Shown: positions 52,834 through 61,040 of the stretch, one piece after another
Position numbering within the stretch: the first letter of the stretch is position 1
How the letters are laid out: each line of letters starts with the position of its first letter
From: Gemmataceae bacterium
Lineage (GTDB): Bacteria; Planctomycetota; Planctomycetia; Gemmatales; Gemmataceae
Assembly (NCBI GenBank): GCA_009691845.1
Contig: SIAJ01000001.1
Coordinates: forward strand, 111,790-175,789
DNA length: 64,000 bases
Reading direction: 5' to 3'
Made by a program: the position numbers and the translations under genes
Notes under the pieces: model-generated
What the model was told of the DNA's origin: nothing
The model's input: only the letters and a program-made list of their open reading frames with translations
Databases searched by the model: none

Positions 52834-53480
52834 GGAGCCTGCTCACAGAGGTTCCCTTATCGTATTAAGTCTTGGCCGTGGGAACGCCATTGGGAGATTG
52901 GCGTTCCCAGGTCTTTGAATCGCGCACGACGCTCGCCTCATGGGTAAAGAAGAGGCCACCTTCCTGGAGCGTATCTGCACGCAGCCAGATCCTTGCCGAT
53001 TGGCTCGACGATCGGGCTGATCCGGGTGGGCAGTTTATTCGCGTGCAGATTTCGGGGCTGTTGATGAACCGGGGACGCCAGCATCAACCATGCGGCCACT
53101 TCTTGGTAGAAGATGACGGCAAAATGAATTTGTGGGCCGCTGGAAACACGAAGGGAGTTCTCACGCAATCAGTAGTGAACGGCCAAACGGACCCTTGTCA
53201 AGAGTTCTGTCCGCAAATCACTTGCGGCAAATAAACCTGCGCGTTCCGAAGAGGGTGGTGGCAGAAAATGTCAGGTTTTGTCAGGTTGGGGAAAAGATGT
53301 TGGACAGGCTTTGCCCCGAGATGAAAACGATTGACAAGCGAATACCTCTGAGGGCTGGCAGCCGCCTTTCGGCGATGATTGCGACCCCCTATAATGTGAA
53401 TGACTCTTTCATCGAGTCTGCATTCGCGGTCGGTCATGCCGATTCCGCCCAGATGCCGGTGCCTGTCGGGGGATTTTTTA
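52834..53480. other. Gap with a possible degraded coding stretch
   Basis: About 650 bases between the divergent ATPase and NfeD genes. The minus frame ending at 52865 reads plausibly near its end (WLRADTLQEGGLFFTHEAS, VVRDSKTWERQSPNGVPTAK), but upstream codons in that frame are Ser-rich, and another minus frame looks better there (HFAVIFYQEVAAWLMLASP). A frameshifted relic is possible. A plus frame of 120 codons (52872-53234) has no recognised family. A hairpin lies at 52880-52908. Confidence 0.35.
52880..52908. terminator. Hairpin gggaacgcca / tggcgttccc
   Basis: A perfect 10-base stem with a 9-base loop, upstream of the ATPase start and at the end of a possible minus-strand relic. It may be a terminator left from that gene. 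Confidence 0.4.
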
Positions 53481-55685
53481 ATGCGAATCGTGCCTCACAC
53501 CTGGATTGGCCCCATTCTCGCTATTGTGCTTGGGTACTTGGTCGTTTCTCCCGCGTCGGCCCAGGACGCTCAGGGCAACGACGGCATCTTCGTTACGGTT
53601 CACAATCCCATCACGATGGCGCAAATCGACAAGATCATTTCGGAAGTCGAGGGGTCGCGCAATACCCGCAAGAATGTCAAGAAAGTTATCTTCGACTTCA
53701 ACCCGGAAGGAAGGGATGCCGCGACGGACAAGTACGGTCCCTGTTATGATCTGGCGAAGTACATTCGCAAACTGGCGGCAAATGGGGTCACTCCCATCGC
53801 TTTCGTTCACGGCAAGACGACGCTGCACACGGTGTTGCCCGTGATCGCTTGCGAGGATGTAATCATGTCCTCCGGTGCACTGCTCGGTGAAGTGTGGTCG
53901 AAGGATTTGCAAGTTCCAAAGGCCGAACGGGATTACTATGAGCAAACGGCCGGCCTCGCACGTGCCGGGGCAGTCGCCAAGATGATCGACAAGGATGTGA
54001 AACTCGTTTCCGCCCTCAACGGCACCGCGCCGATCTACGTGGACATTCGCAAGGTCGAAGGCCCCGGCAAGGACAAGGCCTACGATGAGGTTCGGGTGAT
54101 CGACAAAACCCCGCTGTCCATGTCGGCGGGAGTTGAACTGTATTCCACTGAGCAGGCCCGGCGCTTTTCTCTGTGCAAGCTTCAAGCGGAGTCTCGTGCC
54201 GAAGTTCGCACCCATTATCAGCTTTCCGCGGAGTCCGAGCGAGGCGACATACTGCGCGGCAAGGCCATGAAGCCGGTGAAGATCGTGCTCGAAGGGCCGA
54301 TCAACATTTCGCTGCGTGAGAAGATGCGGCGGCAGATCGAGGTGGCCAAGTCGCGTAAGGAGAACACGTTTTTTTTCGTGATCGAAACGACGGCCATCGG
54401 GGACCAGGGTCAACGAGCGGCACTGGATATGGCCGAGGAGATCGTGAAACTCGGTCGAGATGAACAAAACCCCGCGATCACGGTGGCTTACGTGCCAGGC
54501 AAGGCCGCGGATCTGGCCATCTTCATTGCTTTTGCTTGCCAGAAGATTGTGATGTATCAGGGGCCGGACCCTCAAAGCGAGGCCGTGCTGGGCGAATTCG
54601 ACACCTTGCTCGCCGGGCAGAATGGCCGCAGGGTGAATGCCGAGTTCATGCGCCGAGACCTGGAGGGGATCGCGGAAAAGACAGGCCGGGATAACAAGGT
54701 CATCATTGAAGGGCTCTTCGACAAGAGTCTGGTCATCGTGCGAGCCCGGAACGACAAGACCAGCGAGCGGCTTCTGATGAGCGAGAACGATCTCAAGGCT
54801 CGAGCAAAACTCGATGACGGCTGGGTGCGTGAAGGCATCGTTAAGCCAGATGGCAGTTTCCTGAAGCTCAACGCCTCGAAGGCGAAGGACCTGAAGCTCG
54901 CCGAAACGGTAAAGAACAACAACATCGAAGAGGTGTACGCACTGGTTGGCGTCGAAGCGAAAGACGTTCGCTCGTCCGCGCCCTCCTGGCTCGACGATTT
55001 TGCCTCGTTTCTGCGGCAGCCGCACATTTCGATCCTGCTGGTGATTGTTGGCATCTCCGGGCTGGTTCTGGAACTCAAGGCTCCCGGCCTGATTCTGCCG
55101 GGCGTCGTCGCGGCCATTTGCTTCGTGCTGTTTTTCTGGGCGCAAACTCAACTCGGAGGCCAACTGATCTATTTGGCGATCATGTTGTTCTTGTTAGGCC
55201 TCGCTTTACTGGGAATCGAAATCTTCTTGTTGCCAGGTTTTGGCGTGGCGGGCGTGAGCGGGATCCTGCTCATTCTCGCGGGACTGGTATTAGCCGGCCT
55301 GGATAAAGCACCCGAAAGCTCGTCGGATTGGGCCGATCTTGTCAAGCAGATGCTGCGTTATGGACTGACGATGGCCGGGGCCGGGGTGTTGGCGTTCATC
55401 CTGTCGCGGTTCTTGCCTCACATTCCATACGCGAATCGATTGATGCTGGTTCCGCCGGAAGATCAAGTGGACGCTGAATCGGCCTCCGCCCTACCGGGCG
55501 TGGACTTGGCGACCTCACTACTGGGGCAGGTCGGTCGAACCGAATCGATGCTTCGGCCATCTGGCTTGGCCAAGATTGGCGACCTGTACGTGGACGTGGT
55601 GACGGAAGGGGACTTCATTCCTGCCGGCACATCGATCCAGGTTGTCGAGGTCGAGAGAACGCGGATCGTGGTGAAGCGGGTGTAA
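53481..55685 (+). CDS. Long NfeD protein with two ClpP-like domains
   Basis: 734 residues from the ATG at 53481 behind ggggg; the frame is open to 53400. A signal peptide (WIGPILAIVLGYLVVSPASA) is followed by two ClpP/crotonase-like halves (about 35-180, with CEDVIMSSGALLGEV; and about 270-430, with AFACQKIVMYQGPDPQSE). Three to five membrane helices lie at about 520-640 (LVIVGISGLVLELKAPGLIL, typical NfeD), and an OB-fold NfeD C-domain ends it (LRPSGLAKIGDLYVDVVTEG). The Ser-Lys protease dyad of NfeD1a is not obvious. NfeD proteins pair with flotillins in membrane microdomains. Confidence 0.88.
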   Translation: MRIVPHTWIGPILAIVLGYLVVSPASAQDAQGNDGIFVTVHNPITMAQIDKIISEVEGSRNTRKNVKKVIFDFNPEGRDAATDKYGPCYDLAKYIRKLAANGVTPIAFVHGKTTLHTVLPVIACEDVIMSSGALLGEVWSKDLQVPKAERDYYEQTAGLARAGAVAKMIDKDVKLVSALNGTAPIYVDIRKVEGPGKDKAYDEVRVIDKTPLSMSAGVELYSTEQARRFSLCKLQAESRAEVRTHYQLSAESERGDILRGKAMKPVKIVLEGPINISLREKMRRQIEVAKSRKENTFFFVIETTAIGDQGQRAALDMAEEIVKLGRDEQNPAITVAYVPGKAADLAIFIAFACQKIVMYQGPDPQSEAVLGEFDTLLAGQNGRRVNAEFMRRDLEGIAEKTGRDNKVIIEGLFDKSLVIVRARNDKTSERLLMSENDLKARAKLDDGWVREGIVKPDGSFLKLNASKAKDLKLAETVKNNNIEEVYALVGVEAKDVRSSAPSWLDDFASFLRQPHISILLVIVGISGLVLELKAPGLILPGVVAAICFVLFFWAQTQLGGQLIYLAIMLFLLGLALLGIEIFLLPGFGVAGVSGILLILAGLVLAGLDKAPESSSDWADLVKQMLRYGLTMAGAGVLAFILSRFLPHIPYANRLMLVPPEDQVDAESASALPGVDLATSLLGQVGRTESMLRPSGLAKIGDLYVDVVTEGDFIPAGTSIQVVEVERTRIVVKRV

Positions 55686-55756
55686 AGGAAAAACTGGCCC
55701 CGCAAGAGTATGATCGCGAATAGACCTTGAGAATCACCGAGAGCAACCCGAGTAAC

Positions 55757-56284
55757 ATGGACCCCTTAACCCTTGCCTACGTACTGATTGCCGCCGGGGC
55801 CGTCCTAGTCCTGGCGGAGCTTTTCATCCCCACGGGGTTCGTTCTCGTCGGCATCGGTGTCTGTCTGGCGCTGGTCGGGGTTGGTCTCGTGTTTGTCCAC
55901 AGCTCCATGGAAAACGGGGTCATGGCACTTCTGAGTTTGTGCGTCGGCGGGCCTCTGCTGGGTGGGTTTCTCTTCTACCTATGGCCCTATTCCCCGATGG
56001 GCCGAAAGCTCATCAAGGCTTCCCAGGAAGAGAACACCGTGGCCAACATGGCCGGAAATGTCGAGTTGGAGGCCCTGCGAGGAAAGACGGGGAAGACGGT
56101 TTCGCCCCTGCGGCCTTCGGGTGTGGCCGAGTTCAATGGCCGACGAATTGATGTGATTACCGAAGGAATGATGATCGAACTTGGCGAATGGGTCAAGTGT
56201 GTCGAGGTTCGAGCGAATAAGGTAGTAGTGCGGCCCGCCGATCGCCCGAAACTTGGCGAGTTCGAGGGCACCGATTTTTCGTAA
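55757..56284 (+). CDS. Short NfeD protein
   Basis: 175 residues: three helices (LAYVLIAAGAVLVLAELFIP, VGIGVCLALVGVGLVFV, LLSLCVGGPLLGGFLFYLWP), then the NfeD OB-fold (GKTVSPLRPSGVAEFNGRRI, DVITEGMMIELGEWVKCVEV). This is the NfeD1b-like partner that usually directly precedes a flotillin gene. I chose the ATG at 55757; an in-frame TTG lies at 55727. It lies 71 bases after the long NfeD gene and 62 before floA. Confidence 0.9.
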   Translation: MDPLTLAYVLIAAGAVLVLAELFIPTGFVLVGIGVCLALVGVGLVFVHSSMENGVMALLSLCVGGPLLGGFLFYLWPYSPMGRKLIKASQEENTVANMAGNVELEALRGKTGKTVSPLRPSGVAEFNGRRIDVITEGMMIELGEWVKCVEVRANKVVVRPADRPKLGEFEGTDFS

Positions 56285-56346
56285 GATAGCATATAGTAAG
56301 CTGCTTGCGTCTGTCACCGAGATTCACTCCCAAGGACACCCCCATC

Positions 56347-57393
56347 ATGTTGGCCCCTTTTTTTGCTCAGAATAACGTTGATAAGACGCAAATTTGGATC
56401 TTCATCGTCGCAGGCATTGCCCTGCTCATTTTCCTGTTCATGCTGATTCTTTTCTTCAGCTTTGTCCGGCTCTACATTCAGTGTTTGCTAACCGGGGCCA
56501 AGATCGGCATGTTCGATCTGGTGGGAATGAAGCTGCGAAATGTCGATTACGCCATGATTGTTCGGCAAAAGATTGCCATGGTGCAGTCGGGTGTGAAAGT
56601 CACGACCGAAGACTTGGAAAGCCACTTCTTGTCGCGTGGAAACGTTCCCAAGACGGCGACGGCCGTGATTGCCGCCTTCAAGGCCGGCATGGACCTCCCA
56701 TGGCGAACGGCCGCGGCAATCGACCTGGCCGGCCGCGATATTCTCGATGCCGTCCGAACGTCCGTGAATCCAAAAGTCATCGACTGCCCCGACGCGGCCA
56801 AGGGCCGGGCGTTCCTGGACGCCGTCTGCCGCAATGGTATTCAATTGCGCTGCAAGGCCCGCGTGACGGTGCGAACAAAACTCGAGCGGTTGGTCGGTGG
56901 TGCGACCGAGGAAACGATTATCGCTCGCGTGGGTGAAGGTATCGTCAAGGCCATCGGCTCGGCAGAGGACCACAAGCAGGTGCTAGCGAATCCGAACTTG
57001 ATTTCGCAGACCGTGTTGCACAATGCGCTGGACTCGCAGACGGCCTTCGAGATCGTCTCGATTGATATCGCGGACATTGAAGTGGGTGAAAACATCGGTG
57101 CGAAACTCGCAGCCGATCAGGCGGCCGCCGACCTTCGCGTGGCCCAGGCCGAGGCCGAGAAACGCCGTGCAGCGGCCGTGGCTCGTGAGCAGGAAATGAC
57201 CGCCGATGTGCAAGAGAATCGTGCCAAGGTCGTGCTGGCCGAGGCCGAGATACCACAGGCCATCGCCCAGGCTTTCCGAGAGGGAAAAATGGGTGTAATG
57301 GATTATTACAACATGAAGAACCTTCAGGCCGACACGAACATGCGTGCGAGCATTGCCGGCCCCGGCGGCGATGGACAGGGCGGAAACCGATAA
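56347..57393 (+). CDS. floA: Flotillin-like protein FloA
   Basis: 348 residues. One N-terminal membrane hairpin (IWIFIVAGIALLIFLFMLIL) is followed by the FloA body: AKIGMFDLVGMKLRNVDYAM, IVRQKIAMVQSGVKVTTEDL and VRTKLERLVGGATEETIIAR, with a coiled-coil-like C-part of Glu/Ala repeats (RVAQAEAEKRRAAAVAREQE). FloA organises membrane microdomains and helps envelope complexes assemble. Fits the usual nfeD-floA pair. Confidence 0.95.
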   Translation: MLAPFFAQNNVDKTQIWIFIVAGIALLIFLFMLILFFSFVRLYIQCLLTGAKIGMFDLVGMKLRNVDYAMIVRQKIAMVQSGVKVTTEDLESHFLSRGNVPKTATAVIAAFKAGMDLPWRTAAAIDLAGRDILDAVRTSVNPKVIDCPDAAKGRAFLDAVCRNGIQLRCKARVTVRTKLERLVGGATEETIIARVGEGIVKAIGSAEDHKQVLANPNLISQTVLHNALDSQTAFEIVSIDIADIEVGENIGAKLAADQAAADLRVAQAEAEKRRAAAVAREQEMTADVQENRAKVVLAEAEIPQAIAQAFREGKMGVMDYYNMKNLQADTNMRASIAGPGGDGQGGNR

Positions 57394-57414
57394 CCACTAA
57401 CCAATCGGTGCGTG

Positions 57415-58041
57415 ATGCAGGGACAGGGAATAGTACTGGTCATCATCGGCCTGTTCGTGCTGGTGTGGATCATCAGCGCGGTGGTCAAGGCTACGCAATC
57501 GACTCCGCCCAATCAACGGGCAGCACCGGCGAATCGCCAGCGACAGGCGGCCGCTAACCGGCCTGTGGAACGCACGTCCAACACGGACATCAATCGCTTC
57601 ATGGCCGAGATCGATCGCCTGCGAAATCGCGGCGAGGGTGCTCCTGCCGGGCGGCCGGCCGAACAGCCACGCGTCTCGTCTGCGCCACTCGACGCTCGCC
57701 CCAAAACCGGACCGCGTCGAGAAAAAGAACGCCGCCCGCGAGCGGTCCTTCGCACGGTCTCGCCCCCACCGCTCCCTTCGGAACCCGTCCCGTTCCTGAA
57801 GCCGATCACTGCGGAAACCCAGGCCGGCAACAGTACTCCCTCGGTCCCCAACCGGCCGAATCGGCCCGCAAGGACGGCATCCACGGCCATTGCCATTCAG
57901 GCCAAGGCTTCTCCACTCCTCGAGACGCTGCAAGCGGTTCTGAAAGGAAAGCAAGGCCCAGCAACCGCCTTGATTCTGGGAGAGATCTTCAGTGAATCTC
58001 CCGGCAAGAAGGCCTTGAAACGGGCACTTTCGCCATCATGA
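57415..58041 (+). CDS. Hypothetical membrane-anchored protein downstream of floA
   Basis: 208 residues. An N-terminal helix (GIVLVIIGLFVLVWIISAVV) is followed by a Pro/Arg/Ala-rich disordered stretch (about 30-165) and a short helical end (SPLLETLQAVLKGKQGPATA, then LGEIFSESPGKKALKRALS). No family is recognised. Such anchored linker proteins near flotillin genes may be microdomain clients. It overlaps the thioesterase start by 4 bases (ATGA). A GTG at 57412 is an alternative start. Confidence 0.75.
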   Translation: MQGQGIVLVIIGLFVLVWIISAVVKATQSTPPNQRAAPANRQRQAAANRPVERTSNTDINRFMAEIDRLRNRGEGAPAGRPAEQPRVSSAPLDARPKTGPRREKERRPRAVLRTVSPPPLPSEPVPFLKPITAETQAGNSTPSVPNRPNRPARTASTAIAIQAKASPLLETLQAVLKGKQGPATALILGEIFSESPGKKALKRALSPS

Positions 58042-58499
58042 ATCCCCTCGCCGACTTCAAAGTCGTCATCGAACAAGTCGTCGATTGGGCGGACATGGAT
58101 TCATTCCAGCACGTCAACAACGTCGTGTATTTCCGCTACTTCGAGAACGCACGCGTCGAGTATTTCCGCCGCATCGGTTGGTGGGACTACATGGTCGAGA
58201 CCGGCATCGGACCGATCGTCGGCTCAACTCAGGCACGCTTCCGCCGGCCGGTTAAATACCCCGATACGCTTCTGGCCGGTGCGAAGGCGATTTCTTTCTC
58301 GGCCGATCGCTTCACACTTCGGCATGTACTGGTCAGTCAGAAAACGGGAGAGATGGTCACCGAAGGCGACGCGCTGGTCGTGTGCATGGACTATCGCAAC
58401 AATGTGAAAACCGCGATTCCGGAACTGTTGCGGAAACGCATTGACGAGTTGGAAAGCGGTTCGCCATCTGCAATGCAAGTAAATGCACTTGAACGCTAA
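58038..58499 (+). CDS. Acyl-CoA thioesterase, YbgC/FadM type
   Basis: 153 residues with the 4HBT hot-dog fold: VVDWADMDSFQHVNNVVYFR, FENARVEYFRRIGWW and GPIVGSTQARFRRPVKYPDT. The catalytic Asp (in WADMD) is kept. It hydrolyses acyl-CoA or acyl-ACP. The 4-base overlap with the upstream gene places it in the NfeD/FloA operon, in line with a lipid- or membrane-related role. Confidence 0.88.
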   Translation: MNPLADFKVVIEQVVDWADMDSFQHVNNVVYFRYFENARVEYFRRIGWWDYMVETGIGPIVGSTQARFRRPVKYPDTLLAGAKAISFSADRFTLRHVLVSQKTGEMVTEGDALVVCMDYRNNVKTAIPELLRKRIDELESGSPSAMQVNALER

Positions 58500-58582
58500 T
58501 CCTCACTGATCAGCACTAATCTTGTGAAACGGCACAGGATACTCCTTCGTGATTAGCGAAGATGAGTGGAGATTAGCGTTCA
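58490..58582. repeat. Imperfect inverted repeat around the thioesterase stop
   Basis: Arms tgaacgctaatcctcact (58490-58507) and agtggagattagcgttca (58565-58582) match with two mismatches. Related actaatc / gattagc units lie between them. It may end the upstream operon. Confidence 0.45.
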
Positions 58583-58614
58583 GAGGTATTCGAGATTGAC
58601 GAAGGAAGAGCGAC

Positions 58615-59640
58615 ATGGCCAAGGCCCAAACGAAAGTCGAGGACGCCAATCTGCCGGACCTCCAAGCCGAGGCAGAGAATCTGCGTCGCAAGATCAATCG
58701 TTTTCGCACGTCCCTTGGCCGATTCTTCGTGCAGAAACAAGACATTATCGACCTGATGGTCGTTGCAGCGGTCGCGCAGGAGCCGTTGTTGCTCGTCGGT
58801 GATCCCGGCACGGCCAAGTCCGATCTGGTGCTGAAGTTCAAGGATGCCCTGGGCGTTTCGGATCAGGATTACTTTGAGTACATGCTCACGCGGTTTACGG
58901 AGCCTTCGGAAATCATCGGGGCGATCGACATCGCCAAGCTGCGTGACGGAGCGTACATCCGTCGCAAACAAGGGAAATTGCCGACCGCCCGCATTGCGTT
59001 CCTGGACGAAATCTTCAAGTCGAACAGTGCGATCCTGAACATCCTGCTCACGATCATCAACGAGAAAAAATTCTACCAGGACGGTGCTCCCGAGGCCGTG
59101 CCGTTACGTATCCTCTTCGCGGCCACCAACGAGCTTCCCGAACAGGGCGAACTGGCTGCTCTGAAAGATCGCTTCGTCTTGAAGGTCATGAGCCAATCGG
59201 TTTCGGACGCCCATTTTCAGGAACTGATTGATTCCGGCCTGCAAAACGAAGCTCACCGCAACTTGAATCAGAAGCCCTGGATCGAGGGGCATTGCACGCT
59301 CGACGACTTCCTCAAAGCCAACCGCTATTTGACGTTGCTGTTTTCAAGACGCCAGGGAGACGGCCGTGGCGAGGAGCAAAACGATCGGCATCTCTTCTTT
59401 CCAGATGTCGTGTTTCGCGAGTTCCAGCGGCTAGTCAAAACACTGGTCCGCGACGACGGGATTTTTATTAGCGACCGCAAACTCGTGAAGCTTTACAAGC
59501 TATTGCGAGTCCGGGCCTGGCTGCTCTCTGGTGGCACGGTCAGCATGGATGATTTGCGCTTGCTGGCCTACCTTGGGGAGACAATGCAGCAGATCGAGCA
59601 CCTTCAGCATAAAGTCCCAGACTTACTCGGAGACGCATAA
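58615..59640 (+). CDS. MoxR-family AAA+ ATPase
   Basis: 341 residues. Walker A is LLLVGDPGTAKSDL, Walker B is ARIAFLDEIFKSN, sensor 1 is LRILFAATNELPEQGELAAL, and the Arg finger region is LKDRFVLKV. Residues about 15-45 form a helical lead (QAEAENLRRKINRFRTSLGR). RavA-like ATPases of this kind usually sit beside a von Willebrand A protein, which is not found here. The stop is followed by an untranslated stretch with the rpsU leader. Confidence 0.88.
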   Translation: MAKAQTKVEDANLPDLQAEAENLRRKINRFRTSLGRFFVQKQDIIDLMVVAAVAQEPLLLVGDPGTAKSDLVLKFKDALGVSDQDYFEYMLTRFTEPSEIIGAIDIAKLRDGAYIRRKQGKLPTARIAFLDEIFKSNSAILNILLTIINEKKFYQDGAPEAVPLRILFAATNELPEQGELAALKDRFVLKVMSQSVSDAHFQELIDSGLQNEAHRNLNQKPWIEGHCTLDDFLKANRYLTLLFSRRQGDGRGEEQNDRHLFFPDVVFREFQRLVKTLVRDDGIFISDRKLVKLYKLLRVRAWLLSGGTVSMDDLRLLAYLGETMQQIEHLQHKVPDLLGDA

Positions 59641-59752
59641 AATTTTCGGCAGAGCCCGGCGAGATCGCAAGGTCGGCTGTCCTATGGCGAGGTAGACTTT
59701 CGGAAAATCGTTGCGCGCAGTTGCCTGGTGCGTCGTTTGGAGTAGGAATATA

Positions 59753-59813
59753 GGTTCTCTTTTCCTTGGTGGGGCGTAGTCCTACCCCAAATGCGGGACT
59801 TGTGGAGAGAACC
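59753..59813 (+). promoter_or_regulatory. Structured leader of rpsU
   Basis: ggttctct (59753-59760) pairs with agagaacc (59806-59813) to close a stem that contains a second hairpin (ggggcgtag / ctacccc, about 59771-59788). The right arm overlaps the Shine-Dalgarno ggagag (59804-59809), 9 bases before the rpsU ATG. Such a fold could limit rpsU translation. Confidence 0.45.
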
Positions 59814-59818
59814 GGCGT

Positions 59819-60025
59819 ATGTCCATCCGAATGCGAGTACACGATCGCGAGCCCATTGGTGCCGCCCTTCGTCGCTTCAAGAAATTGCTCGAGCGTAGCG
59901 GCCTGAAAAAAGAACTTCGTAAGCACGAGTACTACGAAAAGCCCTGCGAACTCCGCCGCCGAGCGGAATTGCGCAAGCTGCGCGCCATTCGAAAAGGCGT
60001 GCTTGGCACAACGACGCCCGTTTGA
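59819..60025 (+). CDS. rpsU: 30S ribosomal protein S21
   Basis: 68 residues, rich in Arg and Lys. The start [20 protein letters not shown], then [20 protein letters not shown] and the final [19 protein letters not shown] are typical of bS21. S21 helps mRNA reach the platform of the 30S subunit. It stands alone between the MoxR ATPase and the desaturase rather than in the rpsU-dnaG-rpoD operon. Confidence 0.95.
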   Translation: MSIRMRVHDREPIGAALRRFKKLLERSGLKKELRKHEYYEKPCELRRRAELRKLRAIRKGVLGTTTPV

Positions 60026-60082
60026 CCAGCGTTTTTACCCGCCCGCCAAACACTCATTCCCTTCAACGAAGGGTGAGGAACC

Positions 60083-60985
60083 TTGAGACTATTGTCACTC
60101 CCCCGATTGGCGTTCAAGCCGGTTCGCCGTGCTTTGAGTGCGTCCTCTCGGCATTACGGCAAAGCCGTTTTTCTTGTCATTCACTTATTGGTGGTGACGG
60201 CGTTCTTCGTGCCAGTTAGTTGGCCAGCCATCGCTCTGTGTGTGGGCTGCTACTACATGCGCATCTTCGCGATTACCGTCGGGTATCACCGATACTTCGC
60301 GCATCGTGCCTTCAAGACGAGCAGGCCATTTCAGTTTGTTCTCGCCATCTTCGGGTGTTCCGCAGTCCAAAAGGGACCGCTGTGGTGGGCGGCCAACCAT
60401 CGCAAGCACCATAAGCACTCGGACCAGGAAGAAGATCCGCATTCGCCGGTCAAGCACGGCCTCTGGTGGTCCCACGTCGGCTGGGTTATTTCCACTCGCA
60501 ACGATGAAATCGGCGAGGACGGAATCCCGGACTTCTCGAAGTACTGGGAACTCCGAATGCTCGATGACTTTCACTGGGTTCCTGCCTTACTGCTCGCAGG
60601 GGTTTGTTGGCTGTTCGGCTACTTGACGGGCGGAATCCTAACCGATGTTTCCCCCATCGAGCATGGCTGGACCTGTCTAGTCTGGGGCTTCATCGTCAGC
60701 ACGGTTTGCCTCTATCACGGAACATTCTTGGTCAATTCGGTGTGCCACGTGCTCGGCCGAAAGCGATTTGTCACCGGCGACGAGAGCCGCAACAACTGGT
60801 GGGTCGCCCTCCTGACCATGGGCGAGGGTTGGCACAACAATCATCACAACTACATGAGTTCAGCCAGTATCGGCTATCGCTGGTGGGAAATCGACGGGGG
60901 TTACTACCTGATCCGTGCGCTTGCGATCCCTCGACTGGTATGGGGATTGCGCAAGGTTCCGACCACGAAGATGACGGTTTCTTGA
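60083..60985 (+). CDS. Acyl-CoA (fatty acid) desaturase
   Basis: 300 residues with TTG start behind gaggaacc. The three His boxes of the membrane di-iron desaturases are HRYFAH (69-74), HRKHHKH (106-112) and HNNHH (about 250). Four or five membrane helices lie between them (VFLVIHLLVVTAFFVPVSW, HWVPALLLAGVCWLFGYL). It inserts a double bond, probably delta-9, in acyl-CoA or lipid-bound chains using O2. Confidence 0.92.
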   Translation: MRLLSLPRLAFKPVRRALSASSRHYGKAVFLVIHLLVVTAFFVPVSWPAIALCVGCYYMRIFAITVGYHRYFAHRAFKTSRPFQFVLAIFGCSAVQKGPLWWAANHRKHHKHSDQEEDPHSPVKHGLWWSHVGWVISTRNDEIGEDGIPDFSKYWELRMLDDFHWVPALLLAGVCWLFGYLTGGILTDVSPIEHGWTCLVWGFIVSTVCLYHGTFLVNSVCHVLGRKRFVTGDESRNNWWVALLTMGEGWHNNHHNYMSSASIGYRWWEIDGGYYLIRALAIPRLVWGLRKVPTTKMTVS

Positions 60986-61001
60986 CCGAGCGAGAACGAG
61001 A

Positions 61002-61030
61002 GTAGTCGGCACATTTTGTGTGCCGACTAC
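61002..61030. repeat. Palindromic repeat, CACAC/GTGTG family
   Basis: gtagtcggcacatttt followed by gtgtgccgactac, a long dyad between the convergent desaturase and epimerase-like genes. It may also serve as terminator for both. Confidence 0.7.
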
Positions 61031-61040
61031 CCTCGTTGCA

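Noticed and set aside
53478..55163. 561-codon minus-strand frame opposite the long NfeD gene
   Set aside because: Long antisense frames are common in GC-rich coding DNA; the plus strand carries clear NfeD domains.
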